A DNA stretch of 64,000 nucleotides from an uncultured Bacteroidaceae bacterium (lineage in GTDB: Bacteria; Bacteroidota; Bacteroidia; Bacteroidales; Bacteroidaceae): NCBI GenBank assembly GCA_944321635.1, contig CALULY010000008.1, positions 1 to 64,000 of the forward strand, given 5' to 3'. Shown here piece by piece: positions 43,226-53,787 of the stretch. Made by a program: the position numbers and the translations under genes. Position 1 is the first letter of the stretch, and each line of letters starts with the position of its first letter. Under the pieces are notes generated by a model. That model made no database searches. It saw only the letters and a program-made list of their open reading frames with translations, and had not been told where the DNA came from.

Positions 43226-44632
43226 TTACATGGACAGTTTGCGCCCTATTGGGAAGTTGATGCCCATGTTGATGTTGGTGTTCACCCTCTTGACACCAAT
43301 CATCTGGGGTGAGACCTTGAAGAACTGGCTGTCGCTGCCTATGAAGAAGTTGAATCCTTTCGGGTGGAGGTTGAGCATCCATCCGAAACTTGAACCATAA
43401 GAGGAAATTGCATAGTTGACACTCAAATCGAGGACAGAGACAGGGGACAGGTTGGCGTAGAAGCGACCCTCGCTCGTGGACATTTTGCCTGCTATGCGCG
43501 TTGATGAGAGGAAGCCTGCCGACAGCTTGTCGTAGAAAGGCATGGTATATTCCGCACCGATATTGAGCGTAGCGGCCAGTGCCTTAGCCTTTCCGACACC
43601 GGTCTCGTCTTCATAAAGGAGAAACACATCTTTTATGTCGTCGCCGAGGTTTTCGAGTTGGGCATCGATGCTGTTGTCGTCATAGTCTGGGCTGTCCTTG
43701 TCAGTTTGGATGTTGTTGAAGCCGTCAAACGTGTATTGGCCTCCTGACACTGCACGATTGACGTCTTTCCATTTGATGAATCCGAGGTCAAGGATCGCGG
43801 CAGAGACCTCAAGCCCGTCGAATATCTTGTAAGTAGCTCCCAAGTCAATGGCGAAACCACCGCCGGAAAGGGAGAAAGGACCGTCGGTGTTGACATCCGT
43901 GACCTTGTTTCTGCCATTTTCGAGTTCGGTCTCAAAGGCCATTGTCGGCACGGCCATGTCGAGATAGCCGTCAGCAGTGATGTCCCACTGCTCATCTGAG
44001 AGTTTCATTGTCAGCTTGTCGTATGTCATTTGGGCGTATGCACCGCCTATCAGGAACTTGAGTTTACCGCCCACACGCAGATTGTCCATCACGCGCATCG
44101 AGTAGCCCAAGCCGATTTCTGCGTAAGCGTTTGCCGAGAATCTCAAATTGTCAAAGTCGCATTGTGTGACCCCGCTCTCGTCCATGCCGTTCTTTATGAG
44201 CGAAAAGAAGTCTTTTGGCAACCTCGATGACACGTTGCTCTTGATGCCGAGGTCGATGGTCATGTAACCTTTCCACACATTGAAACCTGTGGACAAGATT
44301 TGCAGGTTGATTGTCGTCCCGAGCCTGTTGGTCCCTTTGAGCTTGTCCAGGAACTCTGATGCGCTGACATTCGGGTCAAGGAACGTTGTCAAGTCGTAGC
44401 CGGGGGTAGTACTCTTATATAAGAAAGTAGACAGGCCCATGTTTGACTGCACGTCTATGTTCATGTTGCCCAACACCGGGAAACTGAAGTATGCCCGCTC
44501 ATTGCCGAATGCCGGGTTGAGTTGATGCCTGTAATAGTTGCCTTCCAAGAAATAGCCCGACTTCAATCCTTGTGCACTTACGGTGAAGCAGGCTGCAACG
44601 AACATAAGTAATGTGAATATATGTCTTTTCAT
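43226..44632 (-). CDS. DUF5723 family outer-membrane protein
   Basis: The product (468 residues from ATG 44632; ATG at 44641 is also possible) has a signal peptide (MKRHIFTLLMFVAACFTVSA) and is rich in alternating hydrophobic strands with glycines, as in outer-membrane beta barrels. The start GLKSGYFLEGNYYRHQLNPAF is typical of the DUF5723 family of Bacteroidetes. It is downstream of a large lipoprotein gene with a gap of about 14 bp; the two are likely one operon and their products may be partners at the outer membrane. Function is not known. Confidence 0.85.
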   Translation of the reverse strand: MKRHIFTLLMFVAACFTVSAQGLKSGYFLEGNYYRHQLNPAFGNERAYFSFPVLGNMNIDVQSNMGLSTFLYKSTTPGYDLTTFLDPNVSASEFLDKLKGTNRLGTTINLQILSTGFNVWKGYMTIDLGIKSNVSSRLPKDFFSLIKNGMDESGVTQCDFDNLRFSANAYAEIGLGYSMRVMDNLRVGGKLKFLIGGAYAQMTYDKLTMKLSDEQWDITADGYLDMAVPTMAFETELENGRNKVTDVNTDGPFSLSGGGFAIDLGATYKIFDGLEVSAAILDLGFIKWKDVNRAVSGGQYTFDGFNNIQTDKDSPDYDDNSIDAQLENLGDDIKDVFLLYEDETGVGKAKALAATLNIGAEYTMPFYDKLSAGFLSSTRIAGKMSTSEGRFYANLSPVSVLDLSVNYAISSYGSSFGWMLNLHPKGFNFFIGSDSQFFKVSPQMIGVKRVNTNINMGINFPIGRKLSM

Positions 44633-44646
44633 AATTGTCATTGTTT

Positions 44647-46437
44647 TTAGAAGATTGAGCCACCGTCGATTGTTATGCCTTCAGGCAACCTCAATTTCAA
44701 GTCTTTCAAGACTACATAGTCGTTAGAATTCAAGACTTCCTGGTTGCCGGATTTGTTGGTCATGACGAGTTGCAACTTTATGCCGTCGAGGGATTCGCCT
44801 ATTATCTTGCGCGTCGGGTCGGTGATGGTGATGGCAAGCGCATTGTCGCCTCTGACAACTTTCTCGGGCATCACATCCACTTCCAACTCATTCAGCTCAT
44901 TCCCCTCGCTGTCGATGGCGACAGCATTTATCTCCACATCGACAGGTGTCGCATAGACCATAGTGCCTTGCAACAGCACGCTGCCCAGGTTCAAGTCTTC
45001 AAGGTCCTCATGCCAGCCGTCTATCACTTCGTCATAAAGGACATTCATGTCTTCCCCGAATTGGAGCGGGGCTTTGAATATATAATCTATGTTGATGTTA
45101 TTGCTCTTGTTGACCTCTATCTCGTAGTAGTTTTCCTTGTCGGCTGCTGCATTCATCACCATATTTATATTGTCCGGGATATATTTGAGCAATCCATTCA
45201 GGTTGTCAACCGTGACACTTTTGAATCCGTCTTTTTGCAAACCGTTGTCAGAGAGGATGAAGTTCCTTTCATCGTCTGTCACTACAAGGCCTTCAATGCT
45301 TGCCGTGCCGAATGCTTGCGACTGATTTGTGGAGACAAAATCACCGTTGAGCATGAAACTCATTGGGATTTCACCCGTCAAGGAGATTTCAACCGATGCA
45401 TGGGCGGCATCGATGCAGACATCCTCACTTTGCAGGAAGTCCGGCAGGTCATCCTTCTCGATCTCGACAAGCTCCTCTATCGGGTCTATTGCCGGGTCAA
45501 ATTTGCCCGTGGCGGTACGTATCGTCGCGCTGAACCCTTCGATTTCCAGATTCATAGGCAGGCTGATCGTACTCGGTGCGCTTGCTTTCAAGCTCATGAC
45601 ACGGATTGAACCGCCAAGGATGAAACTATCGTGGAGTGTGAATGAATTGTCAACGACGTCGATGCCGTCACCACCGACATTCCACCCGAGGACTGGCAAC
45701 TGGTAAGACAAGTAGCCGTTGTTGTCACTTCCCAACTCGATAGCGTAACCAGTGAGATCAAGCAGCTGTTCCCCATTTACCCTCTTGATGTTGGGGTCAT
45801 CTGTGACCAAGGAGCCTGGCACAACGATCAACAATTCGTCGTTAAGGTCAATCGGTGTATACGTTATGTCACCCATGCCTGTCAGCATCAAAGTTATGTT
45901 GAGATAAGTCCTGTCGGATGTTATGCTCCTGAAGTTCAGCACCTCGTCAGGCACGTCGTTGCTCGTCACGTCAAAATTTGTCACTTCTTCACCGTCTTCG
46001 GCAACGTTGACTTCAAGACCGAAATAGTCAATCAATTCACCCGTCTCGGGGTCATACTGCGGCTCGTTGAAATCAATGTCGTGCCCGGAGAAAGGATTGA
46101 TCGCTTGGGCTACCCTTTTAACCTCGGTCGGATCGGTGGAAATGTCCGCATCATCCACCCTGATGTCGAAATCCGCCTCGGATGTCCCGGACTTTACCAG
46201 GAAATACTCTCCCGTGGCCTCGTCGAATTCAATCATGTCAGACTCGTCCAAGTCAAGCAATTCTCCAATCTTCAGCGTATCCACGTTGCCGACTGGTAGG
46301 GCTATGCCATTGTTGAAAATGGACATATCCTTGTTGATCTCCTTGCTAAGGTCATAGTCTGAATCGACACATGAGGCCAATAGCATGATTGACAGGCCAG
46401 CAAAGCCTGCCCGTTTCATTTTCAATCTCAATTCCAT
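44647..46437 (-). CDS. Large surface or periplasmic lipoprotein, unknown function
   Basis: The 596-residue product has a lipoprotein signal with lipobox MLLASC (Cys about 23) and then CVDSDYDLSKEINKDMSIFN, a start I associate with uncharacterised Bacteroidales lipoproteins. The mature part is acidic and beta-rich, with repeated long strands ending in Asp/Asn turns, and no enzyme motif. It is probably exposed at the outer membrane, but no clear surface-export signal of the Ser-Asp-Asp-Asp-Asp type can be confirmed. It precedes the DUF5723 gene and is co-transcribed with it. A weak -7 element (TAACTTCG, 46482-46475) lies upstream. Confidence 0.82.
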   Translation of the reverse strand: MELRLKMKRAGFAGLSIMLLASCVDSDYDLSKEINKDMSIFNNGIALPVGNVDTLKIGELLDLDESDMIEFDEATGEYFLVKSGTSEADFDIRVDDADISTDPTEVKRVAQAINPFSGHDIDFNEPQYDPETGELIDYFGLEVNVAEDGEEVTNFDVTSNDVPDEVLNFRSITSDRTYLNITLMLTGMGDITYTPIDLNDELLIVVPGSLVTDDPNIKRVNGEQLLDLTGYAIELGSDNNGYLSYQLPVLGWNVGGDGIDVVDNSFTLHDSFILGGSIRVMSLKASAPSTISLPMNLEIEGFSATIRTATGKFDPAIDPIEELVEIEKDDLPDFLQSEDVCIDAAHASVEISLTGEIPMSFMLNGDFVSTNQSQAFGTASIEGLVVTDDERNFILSDNGLQKDGFKSVTVDNLNGLLKYIPDNINMVMNAAADKENYYEIEVNKSNNINIDYIFKAPLQFGEDMNVLYDEVIDGWHEDLEDLNLGSVLLQGTMVYATPVDVEINAVAIDSEGNELNELEVDVMPEKVVRGDNALAITITDPTRKIIGESLDGIKLQLVMTNKSGNQEVLNSNDYVVLKDLKLRLPEGITIDGGSIF

Positions 46438-46652
46438 GTATTGATGCTTTACTATGTTTTCTTAAAATTCGCCGCGAAGTTAATGACATTTAATCGTATT
46501 TACGCTCGTAATTATTATCCTAAAAATATTGGAACATATCTTAATTTTATTAGCTGCATACGATGCCTGGCAAATGTTGTCCGATTGGGAAAAATGTTGA
46601 CTTGCTGGCGTTTTTTTAATAGTATTTAAACATTAGGATTAAAAGTAATTTG
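46438..46652. other. AT-rich divergent upstream region of gapA and the lipoprotein operon
   Basis: No gene is seen. The gap carries both outward promoters and is much richer in A and T than the coding sequence on either side. Confidence 0.5.
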
Positions 46653-46660
46653 TACTTTTG
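46653..46660 (+). promoter_or_regulatory. -7 element of gapA
   Basis: TACTTTTG, exact match, gives a leader of about 90 bases. That leader has complementary AAGGGC and GCCCTT segments (46670 and 46710 region) that could fold. Confidence 0.6.
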
Positions 46661-46742
46661 CGCCGACTAAAAGGGCGCGGGCCTCCATGTCCGTAGTATG
46701 GCGGGTGTAGCCCTTGGGATTGGAACAACTTATTTTTAATAA

Positions 46743-47768
<1,026 letters not shown>

Positions 47769-47793
47769 TCCAGGATCAGAAATCCATAAAGCA

Positions 47794-47829
47794 AGAGGGG
47801 TTGCCCGTCATCGGGCAACCCCTCTTTTT
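47794..47829 (+). terminator. Rho-independent terminator of gapA
   Basis: A perfect 14-bp stem (47794-47807 with 47812-47825), TCAT loop, followed by TTTTT. Confidence 0.92.
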
Positions 47830-47902
47830 CGCATCAAGACGCTCACAATCAGAGCTGCAAGCACACACATCCTCATTGCAGGGATTAGCGATTCCGCTGC
47901 GC

Positions 47903-48012
47903 CATCAAGTGCCGTGCGGAAAAACATCTGAAGTCACGGGCAAAATCATTGTATGCAAAAGCCGGAATCATCTAATGCAAATAGCTTTTGCATACGGTGT
48001 TTTTCACAATGC
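47903..48012. repeat. 22-bp repeat array, family C, copy 3
   Basis: Five units of 22 bp start at 47903, 47925, 47947, 47969 and 47991 and each begins with CAT (CATCAAGTG, CATCTGAAG, CATTGTATG, CATCTAATG, CATACGGTG). Units 3-5 also form a hairpin, GTATGCAAAAGC (47951) with GCTTTTGCATAC (47984). It lies between gapA and the convergent rhomboid gene; no gene is seen in this gap. Confidence 0.65.
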
Positions 48013-48069
48013 GCGCACAGCTCACAAACGTGGCGGCCGGTGCCAAAGGAGAGTGGCAACAGTGTTGCA

Positions 48070-48840
48070 TCAATGGACTTTTGACTGGCTGTCTGCCGCA
48101 TCCGCTGGCTCACCTTCGGGCTTGGCATCCACTTGTGGCTTTGCATCTTCACGGGGCTCGTTTGGCTTGGTGCCGCCGTCGGTCTTGTCGGTGGCTGGCT
48201 TGAGCGACTCCACCCATTTCTCGTAAAGAGCCTCGTCCTCGGCATCGTCATAGTGCCTCTCCGGCTCCTTGGCATAGTCACTTTTGGCATGAAAGAACAG
48301 GACTGCGACCATCCCGCTCAGGAAGCCGGCAAGGTGTCCTTCCCACGAGACATCGCCCTCGACAAAGTAGGGGGTTATGCCCCACACCATTCCGCCGTAG
48401 AGGAACACTATCAACAGCGACGCGGCGACCATTGGCTTAGTCCAGTTTACCAACCCGCTGAAAAACAGGAATGCAAGCAACGCGTAAATGATTCCGCTCG
48501 CCCCGACATGCCATCCGTCCCGGCCAATGACAAATGTCAGTGCCCCGGTCAAGACCCACACCACACCGAATATCAGGAACGACCAATCCTTGTAGAAATA
48601 GTTCAGACACCAGGCCAGGAAGAACAGCGGCAGGCTGTTGACCATCAGATGTCGCCACGACGAATGCACGAAGATGTGCGTCAGGATGCCGACCACACCA
48701 TCGGCATGGCGTGGATGTACTCCGAGCATGGCCAAGTCCAGTGACAAGGTCTGGCGGAGCACCTCCACCATGAGCATGACGAAAATTAATATTAAAGGCA
48801 CTATGGCTGACAATTTGAGCCTTTTGAGGTGCTTATCCAT
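48070..48840 (-). CDS. Rhomboid-family intramembrane serine protease
   Basis: The 256-residue protein has six to seven transmembrane helices (to about residue 190) and the rhomboid catalytic pair: Ser in HVGASGIIYALLA and His in SWEGHLAGFLSG. HIFVHSSWRHLMVNSLPLFF is the conserved His/Asn helix. A hydrophilic cytoplasmic tail of about 65 residues rich in Glu, Lys, Pro and Asp follows and is probably disordered. It cleaves membrane-spanning substrates within the membrane; the substrates are not known. The -7 element TAGATTTG lies at 48871-48864, 24 bases before the ATG. Confidence 0.92.
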   Translation of the reverse strand: MDKHLKRLKLSAIVPLILIFVMLMVEVLRQTLSLDLAMLGVHPRHADGVVGILTHIFVHSSWRHLMVNSLPLFFLAWCLNYFYKDWSFLIFGVVWVLTGALTFVIGRDGWHVGASGIIYALLAFLFFSGLVNWTKPMVAASLLIVFLYGGMVWGITPYFVEGDVSWEGHLAGFLSGMVAVLFFHAKSDYAKEPERHYDDAEDEALYEKWVESLKPATDKTDGGTKPNEPREDAKPQVDAKPEGEPADAADSQSKVH

Positions 48841-48863
48841 CTGTAATGGTGTTGTGTGGGCTA

Positions 48864-48871
48864 CAAATCTA
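48864..48871 (-). promoter_or_regulatory. -7 element of the rhomboid gene
   Basis: Reads TAGATTTG leftward, an exact match; no -33 box is clear. Confidence 0.5.
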
Positions 48872-48935
48872 TTACAATTATTCGGTTTTTAGCGGAAAAT
48901 AACTTTGTGCCGTTCTTTGTTTTTAATAAATATTG

Positions 48936-48943
48936 TATATTTG
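48936..48943 (+). promoter_or_regulatory. -7 element of the glycogen operon
   Basis: TATATTTG, exact match, 55 bases before the ATG. A TTTG at 48916-48919 is 16 bp upstream, short of the usual 19-21. Confidence 0.55.
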
Positions 48944-48997
48944 TCAAACAACTTTGATTAATATAATATTGCGTGTAAAACCAAACAAACTGATATT

Positions 48998-50944
48998 ATG
49001 AGTTATCTACGTTTTGATAAAACCGAGATGATTCGCCTTGAGGAGTCCTTGCAGAAGGAAATCCTGAGGACGAATCGCGCCGGTGCTTATCATTGTTCTA
49101 CAATCGTGGGATGCAACACAAGGAAATACCACGGATTGTTGGTAATTCCAATCCCCGAAATCGATGATGAAAACCACGTGCTGCTCTCGTCGTTGGACGA
49201 GACTGTGATACAGCACGGGGCCGAATTCAACATGGGGTTGCACAAATACAAGGGAGGCAGCTTCAGCCCCAAGGGACACAAATACATCATCGACTTTGAC
49301 TGCGAGAAAGTGCCTCAGACCATCTACCGCGTCGGGGGGGTGATCCTCAAGAAAGAGATTGTGTTCGTGCATCACGAAAACCGCATATTGATAAGGTATA
49401 CCCTTGTCGATGCGCACTCTGAGACCACACTTCGCTTCAAGCCGTTCCTGGCATTCAGGTCGGTCAGGGAGTACACTCACGAGAACATGCAGGCAAGCCG
49501 CGAGTATCACGAGGTGGACAACGGCATCAAGACTTGTATGTACTCCAGCTACCCGGACTTGTATATGCAGTTCAGCAAGCACGTCGATTTTGTGTTCAAG
49601 CCTGATTGGTACAGGAACATCGAGTACCAGAAGGAATTGGAGCGCGGCTACGACTTCAATGAGGATTTGTACGTTCCTGGATATTTCGAATGCCACATCG
49701 AAAAGGGCGAGAGCATCGTATTCTCGGCAGGCACGAGCGAGGTCGAGACATCCACGCTCCTTGCCGAATTCCAGAAAGAGGCCGACGAGCGCACGCCTCG
49801 TGACAGCTTCAAGCATTGCCTTATCAACTCGGCGCACCAATTCTACAACAGGCAAGGTGACGAGCATTATGTCCTGGCCGGCTACCCATGGTTCAAATGC
49901 AGGGGGCGCGACCTCTTCGTCTCGTTGCCAGGGCTGACGTTGGTCAACAACGAGCTTGACCGGTTCCACGCCATAATGGGGACGGCAGAAAAGGCTGTCA
50001 GGGACTTCATGGCAGGCAACAAGATCTCGGTCAAAATCTACGAGATGCAACATCCTGACGTGCTGCTGTGGGCAATCTGGGCTTTGCAACAGTACTCCAA
50101 GTTCACATCGCTGGAGGAATGCGTCAACCGCTACGGCAAACTGATCGAAGACATCATGTCGTTCTTCTTCCACCAAAAGCACAACAACCTTTTCCTCCAC
50201 GACAACGGGCTTGTCTACACAGACGGCAAGGACGAGGCGGTGACATGGATGAACTCCACAGCCTACGGCCGCCCGGTGGTGCCGAGGACGGGCTATGTCG
50301 TCGAGTTCAACGCGCTGTGGTACAATGCCATGCGTTTTGCCGCAGAGGTGTGCCGCACGATGGGCAACGACTCATTTGCCGACAAGATGGAGACGACATC
50401 GCTCAAGACGGCCGAGTCATTTGTCCGTGTATTCCTCAACGAGCATGGCTATCTGTTCGACTACGTGGACAACAACACTGTGGACTGGAGCGTGCGTCCC
50501 AACATGCTGTTTGCCGTCGCTTTTGACTACTCCCCGCTTGACAAGAAGCAGAAACGCCAAGTCCTCGACATCGTTACCAAGGAGCTCCTCACGCCGAAAG
50601 GCATACGTTCCCTTAGCCCCAAGAGCGTGGGTTACAACCCCTACTACGTCGGACCACAGGTGCAGCGTGATTATGCATACCACCAGGGAACGGCGTGGCC
50701 TTGGCTCATGGGCTTCTACATCGAGGCCTACCTCAAGATATATAAGATGAGCGGCCTGTCATTCGTCGAGAGGACACTGATCGGGTTTGAATCCGAGATG
50801 CGTTACCATTGCATCGGTTCCATCTCTGAGATGTATGACGGCAACCCGCCATTCAGAGGCAGGGGCGCAGTGTCGTTTGCAATGAACGTCGCGGAAGTTT
50901 TGAGAATCATAAACATTTTAGATAAGTATAACAATCAACAGTAG
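48998..50944 (+). CDS. Glycogen debranching enzyme (amylo-alpha-1,6-glucosidase)
   Basis: The 648-residue cytosolic protein has the bacterial/archaeal debranching-enzyme design: an N-terminal beta-sandwich (LQKEILRTNRAGAYHCSTIVG, NTRKYHGLLVIPIP) and a C-terminal (alpha/alpha)6 barrel (AGYPWFKCRGRDLFVSLPGL, TWMNSTAYGRPVVPRTGYVV, QGTAWPWLMGFYIEAYLKIY). It hydrolyses the alpha-1,6 branch points of glycogen or related glucans. It leads a three-gene operon with a GT4 glycosyltransferase (15 bp downstream) and a GH57 protein, a set that I know from Bacteroides and relatives as a glycogen locus. Confidence 0.95.
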   Translation: MSYLRFDKTEMIRLEESLQKEILRTNRAGAYHCSTIVGCNTRKYHGLLVIPIPEIDDENHVLLSSLDETVIQHGAEFNMGLHKYKGGSFSPKGHKYIIDFDCEKVPQTIYRVGGVILKKEIVFVHHENRILIRYTLVDAHSETTLRFKPFLAFRSVREYTHENMQASREYHEVDNGIKTCMYSSYPDLYMQFSKHVDFVFKPDWYRNIEYQKELERGYDFNEDLYVPGYFECHIEKGESIVFSAGTSEVETSTLLAEFQKEADERTPRDSFKHCLINSAHQFYNRQGDEHYVLAGYPWFKCRGRDLFVSLPGLTLVNNELDRFHAIMGTAEKAVRDFMAGNKISVKIYEMQHPDVLLWAIWALQQYSKFTSLEECVNRYGKLIEDIMSFFFHQKHNNLFLHDNGLVYTDGKDEAVTWMNSTAYGRPVVPRTGYVVEFNALWYNAMRFAAEVCRTMGNDSFADKMETTSLKTAESFVRVFLNEHGYLFDYVDNNTVDWSVRPNMLFAVAFDYSPLDKKQKRQVLDIVTKELLTPKGIRSLSPKSVGYNPYYVGPQVQRDYAYHQGTAWPWLMGFYIEAYLKIYKMSGLSFVERTLIGFESEMRYHCIGSISEMYDGNPPFRGRGAVSFAMNVAEVLRIINILDKYNNQQ

Positions 50945-50959
50945 GAGGTGGAATAAACT

Positions 50960-52228
50960 ATGAAAGTCTTAATGTTTGGTTGGGAATTTCCACCGCACAT
51001 ATTAGGAGGGTTGGGCACGGCAAGCTACGGCCTGACCAAAGGTATGTCGCTGCAAAACGACATGGACATCACATTCTGCATCCCGAAACCTTGGGGGGAC
51101 GAAGACCAAAGTTTCCTCAAAATCATCGGGATGAACAGCACCCCGGTCGTCTGGCGTGATGTGAATTATGATTATGTCAACAGCCGCATAGGCAGTTACA
51201 TGAACCCACAGCTCTACTACGACCTGCGCGACCACATCTATGCCGATTTCAGTTACCTGCACACCAACGACCTCGGGTGCATAGAGTTCTCCGGCCGTTA
51301 CCCGGACAACCTGCAAGAGGAGATAAACAACTACTCCATCGTCGCGGGAGTTGTCGCCCGTCAGCAAAAGTTCGACATAATCCACTCGCATGACTGGCTG
51401 ACCTACCCGGCTGGCATACACGCCAAGCAGGTCTCCGGCCGCCCACTGGTCATCCACGTCCATGCGACAGACTTTGACAGGAGCCGTGGCAACGTCAACC
51501 CCACCGTTTATGCCATCGAAAAAAACGGGATGGACCATGCCGACCACATAATGTGCGTCAGCGAACTCACAAGGCAGACGGTCATCAACAAGTACCACCA
51601 AGACCCCGCCAAGGTCTCCACGGTCCACAACGCCGCAACCCCGCTATCGCAAGAGATAATGGACATCGTGCCGCGCAAGCGTGAAAACGAGAAGACCGTC
51701 ACATTCCTCGGCCGCATCACCATGCAGAAAGGGCCTGAATACTTCGTCGAAGCCGCCGCTATGGTGCTTGCACGTGCCAAGCACATACGGTTTGTCATGG
51801 CGGGCAACGGCGACATGATGGAGAAAATGATAAAGCTTGCCGCCGAGAGGGGCATCGCCGACCGCTTCCACTTCCCTGGCTTCATGCGTGGCAAGCAGGT
51901 CTACGAAGTCCTCAAGTCGAGCGACGTCTACATCATGCCGTCAGTCTCCGAACCGTTCGGCATATCCCCGCTCGAAGCCATGCAAGTCAGCGTCCCGACC
52001 ATCATATCCAAGCAATCTGGATGCGCCGAGATACTCGACAAATGCATCAAGATCGACTACTGGGACATTCACGCCATGGCCGACGCGATACACTCCATCT
52101 GCACAAACGACTCACTCTACAACTACCTCAAGGAAGAGGGCAAGAAGGAAGTCGATGCTATCACCTGGGACAAGGTGGGGTTGAAGGTCCGCAAGATATA
52201 CGAGCAAGTGTTAAACAATTACAGATAA
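50960..52228 (+). CDS. GT4-type glycosyltransferase, probable glycogen synthase
   Basis: The 422-residue protein is a GT-B glycosyltransferase. The N-terminal domain begins MKVLMFGWEFPPHILGGLGT, with the glycine loop of starch and glycogen synthase-like enzymes, and has HSHDWLTYPAGIHAKQVSG. The C-terminal nucleotide-sugar domain has FLGRITMQKGPEYFVEAA and the acceptor motif PSVSEPFGISPLEAM with the E-x7-E pair. Sandwiched between a debranching enzyme and a GH57 protein, it most likely extends alpha-glucan from a nucleotide-glucose donor; the donor (UDP or ADP) cannot be read from sequence. Confidence 0.92.
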   Translation: MKVLMFGWEFPPHILGGLGTASYGLTKGMSLQNDMDITFCIPKPWGDEDQSFLKIIGMNSTPVVWRDVNYDYVNSRIGSYMNPQLYYDLRDHIYADFSYLHTNDLGCIEFSGRYPDNLQEEINNYSIVAGVVARQQKFDIIHSHDWLTYPAGIHAKQVSGRPLVIHVHATDFDRSRGNVNPTVYAIEKNGMDHADHIMCVSELTRQTVINKYHQDPAKVSTVHNAATPLSQEIMDIVPRKRENEKTVTFLGRITMQKGPEYFVEAAAMVLARAKHIRFVMAGNGDMMEKMIKLAAERGIADRFHFPGFMRGKQVYEVLKSSDVYIMPSVSEPFGISPLEAMQVSVPTIISKQSGCAEILDKCIKIDYWDIHAMADAIHSICTNDSLYNYLKEEGKKEVDAITWDKVGLKVRKIYEQVLNNYR

Positions 52229-52252
52229 CAAACCAAACATCACAGAGATATT

Positions 52253-53620
52253 ATGAAAACAATCTGTTTCTATTTCGAGATACACCAGATGTTCAACATG
52301 AAGCGTTACCGCTTCTTTGACATAGACTACGACCACTACTACTTCGACGACTTCGCCAACGAGACCAACATCGAGGATGTCATAGCCAAATCCTACGGAC
52401 CGACCGTCGATGCGCTCCTCGACATGATATACAATTCCGACGGCCGTTTCAAGTTCGCCTTGGGAGTGTCGGGCACTGCGCTTGAATTGTTTGAGATGCA
52501 CGCCCCCGACTTCATCGAGAAACTCAAGAGGCTCGCCGACACCAAGTGCTGCGAATTCGTCGCCCAGCCCTATTCCTACGGCCTGTCGTCGCTCTACGAC
52601 GAGGCTGGTTTCGTGGATGAAGTCAAGCGTCTGAGCAAGAAGATCAAGCAACTCTTCGGTGTGTCGCCCACAGTGTTCGCCAACAGCAACATGATTTATT
52701 CCGACGAGATAGGCTCGATGGTCTCATCAATGGGCTACAAGGTCGTCTTGACCGAAGGTGCTAAGCATATACTCGGATGGAAGAGCCCCCACTACGTCTA
52801 CAACTCGGCACAAAACCCGTCGCTGGCACTACTGTTCCGCGACTTCAAGTTGTCTGATGACATAAGCCTGCGCTTCGCAAACAGCACGTGGGACGAATAT
52901 CCGCTCTTTGCCGACAAGTACGTTGACTGGATCGCCGCGCTGCCCGAAGAGGAGCAGGTCGTGCTCATCGCCATGGATATGTCGGCATTTGGCATCGCAC
53001 AGCCGTTGTCGTCCAACATCCTCGACTTCCTCAAAGCCATCCCGGCGTGCGCCGCACAGCGCGGGCTGGGCTTTGCAACGCCGACGGAAGTGGTACGCAA
53101 GTTCAAGCCCGTCTCATCCATCGACATCGACCATCCGATTTCCTGGTGCGACGAGGAGCGTGACACGAGCTCATGGACAGGCAATGTCATGCAGCGCGAG
53201 GCACTTGACAAGCTGTACAGCGTAGCCGAGCGCGTGCGGATGTGCAACAACAAGCTGGTCAAACAGACGTGGGACTACCTGCAATCGAGCGATTACTTCC
53301 ACTTCATGTCAACCAAGAACACTGGCGTGGGAATCAACCGGGGCATATTCGACTCCCCGTTTGACGCATTCACCAACTACATGAACGTCATCGCCGACTT
53401 CACAGCCCGCGTCAACTCACTCTACCCGGAGGACATCGACAACGAGCAGCTCGACGCGTTGACCCAGACAATCAGGAACCAGAGCGTCGAAATCGACACA
53501 CTCACCAAGAAACTGGCGGAGAGCGAGAAAAAGGTCAAGAAGCTTGAGACAGCTCTTGCCAAAGCCGAGCCGAAACCGGCAAAAACACCAAAAGCAACGA
53601 CGCGCAAGAAAGAGGAATGA
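52253..53620 (+). CDS. GH57 family alpha-amylase-like protein, catalytic Glu not evident
   Basis: The 455-residue protein is homologous over its length to Bacteroidales GH57 proteins of the glycogen operon: FYFEIHQMFNMKRYRFFDID at the start, CEFVAQPYSYGLSSLYDE, FANSNMIYSDEIG (about 142-154), LTEGAKHILGWKSP, MDMSAFGIAQP (about 241) and ISWCDEERDTSSW. In relatives that I remember, the third motif reads RNTELIY with the nucleophile Glu, and the fourth MDYETFGE. Here Asn146 stands in place of that Glu, while Asp242 remains. The protein may therefore be inactive or act as a binding or regulatory partner. The tail (about 405-455) is a coiled coil ending in Lys/Pro-rich sequence. It is the last gene of the operon. 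Confidence 0.85.
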   Translation: MKTICFYFEIHQMFNMKRYRFFDIDYDHYYFDDFANETNIEDVIAKSYGPTVDALLDMIYNSDGRFKFALGVSGTALELFEMHAPDFIEKLKRLADTKCCEFVAQPYSYGLSSLYDEAGFVDEVKRLSKKIKQLFGVSPTVFANSNMIYSDEIGSMVSSMGYKVVLTEGAKHILGWKSPHYVYNSAQNPSLALLFRDFKLSDDISLRFANSTWDEYPLFADKYVDWIAALPEEEQVVLIAMDMSAFGIAQPLSSNILDFLKAIPACAAQRGLGFATPTEVVRKFKPVSSIDIDHPISWCDEERDTSSWTGNVMQREALDKLYSVAERVRMCNNKLVKQTWDYLQSSDYFHFMSTKNTGVGINRGIFDSPFDAFTNYMNVIADFTARVNSLYPEDIDNEQLDALTQTIRNQSVEIDTLTKKLAESEKKVKKLETALAKAEPKPAKTPKATTRKKEE

Positions 53621-53669
53621 CCTGACCGCCACCTGCCCGACGGCGGGATGGCAAGCATTCGTTTAGGAC

Positions 53670-53718
53670 AACCCCACCGTCCCTTGCTGCCACCAAGCAG
53701 CCATGGGACGGTGGGGTT
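53670..53718 (+). terminator. Terminator of the glycogen operon
   Basis: A perfect 14-bp stem (53670-53683 with 53705-53718) with a loop that can itself pair, followed by CCCTTGTCTTT. It lies 50 bp after the GH57 stop. Confidence 0.75.
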
Positions 53719-53787
53719 CCCTTGTCTTTGTCCGCCTGCCACGCCAATCCATGACGCTTGTGTGAGGCATGAAGCCGGTGAAGTCTG

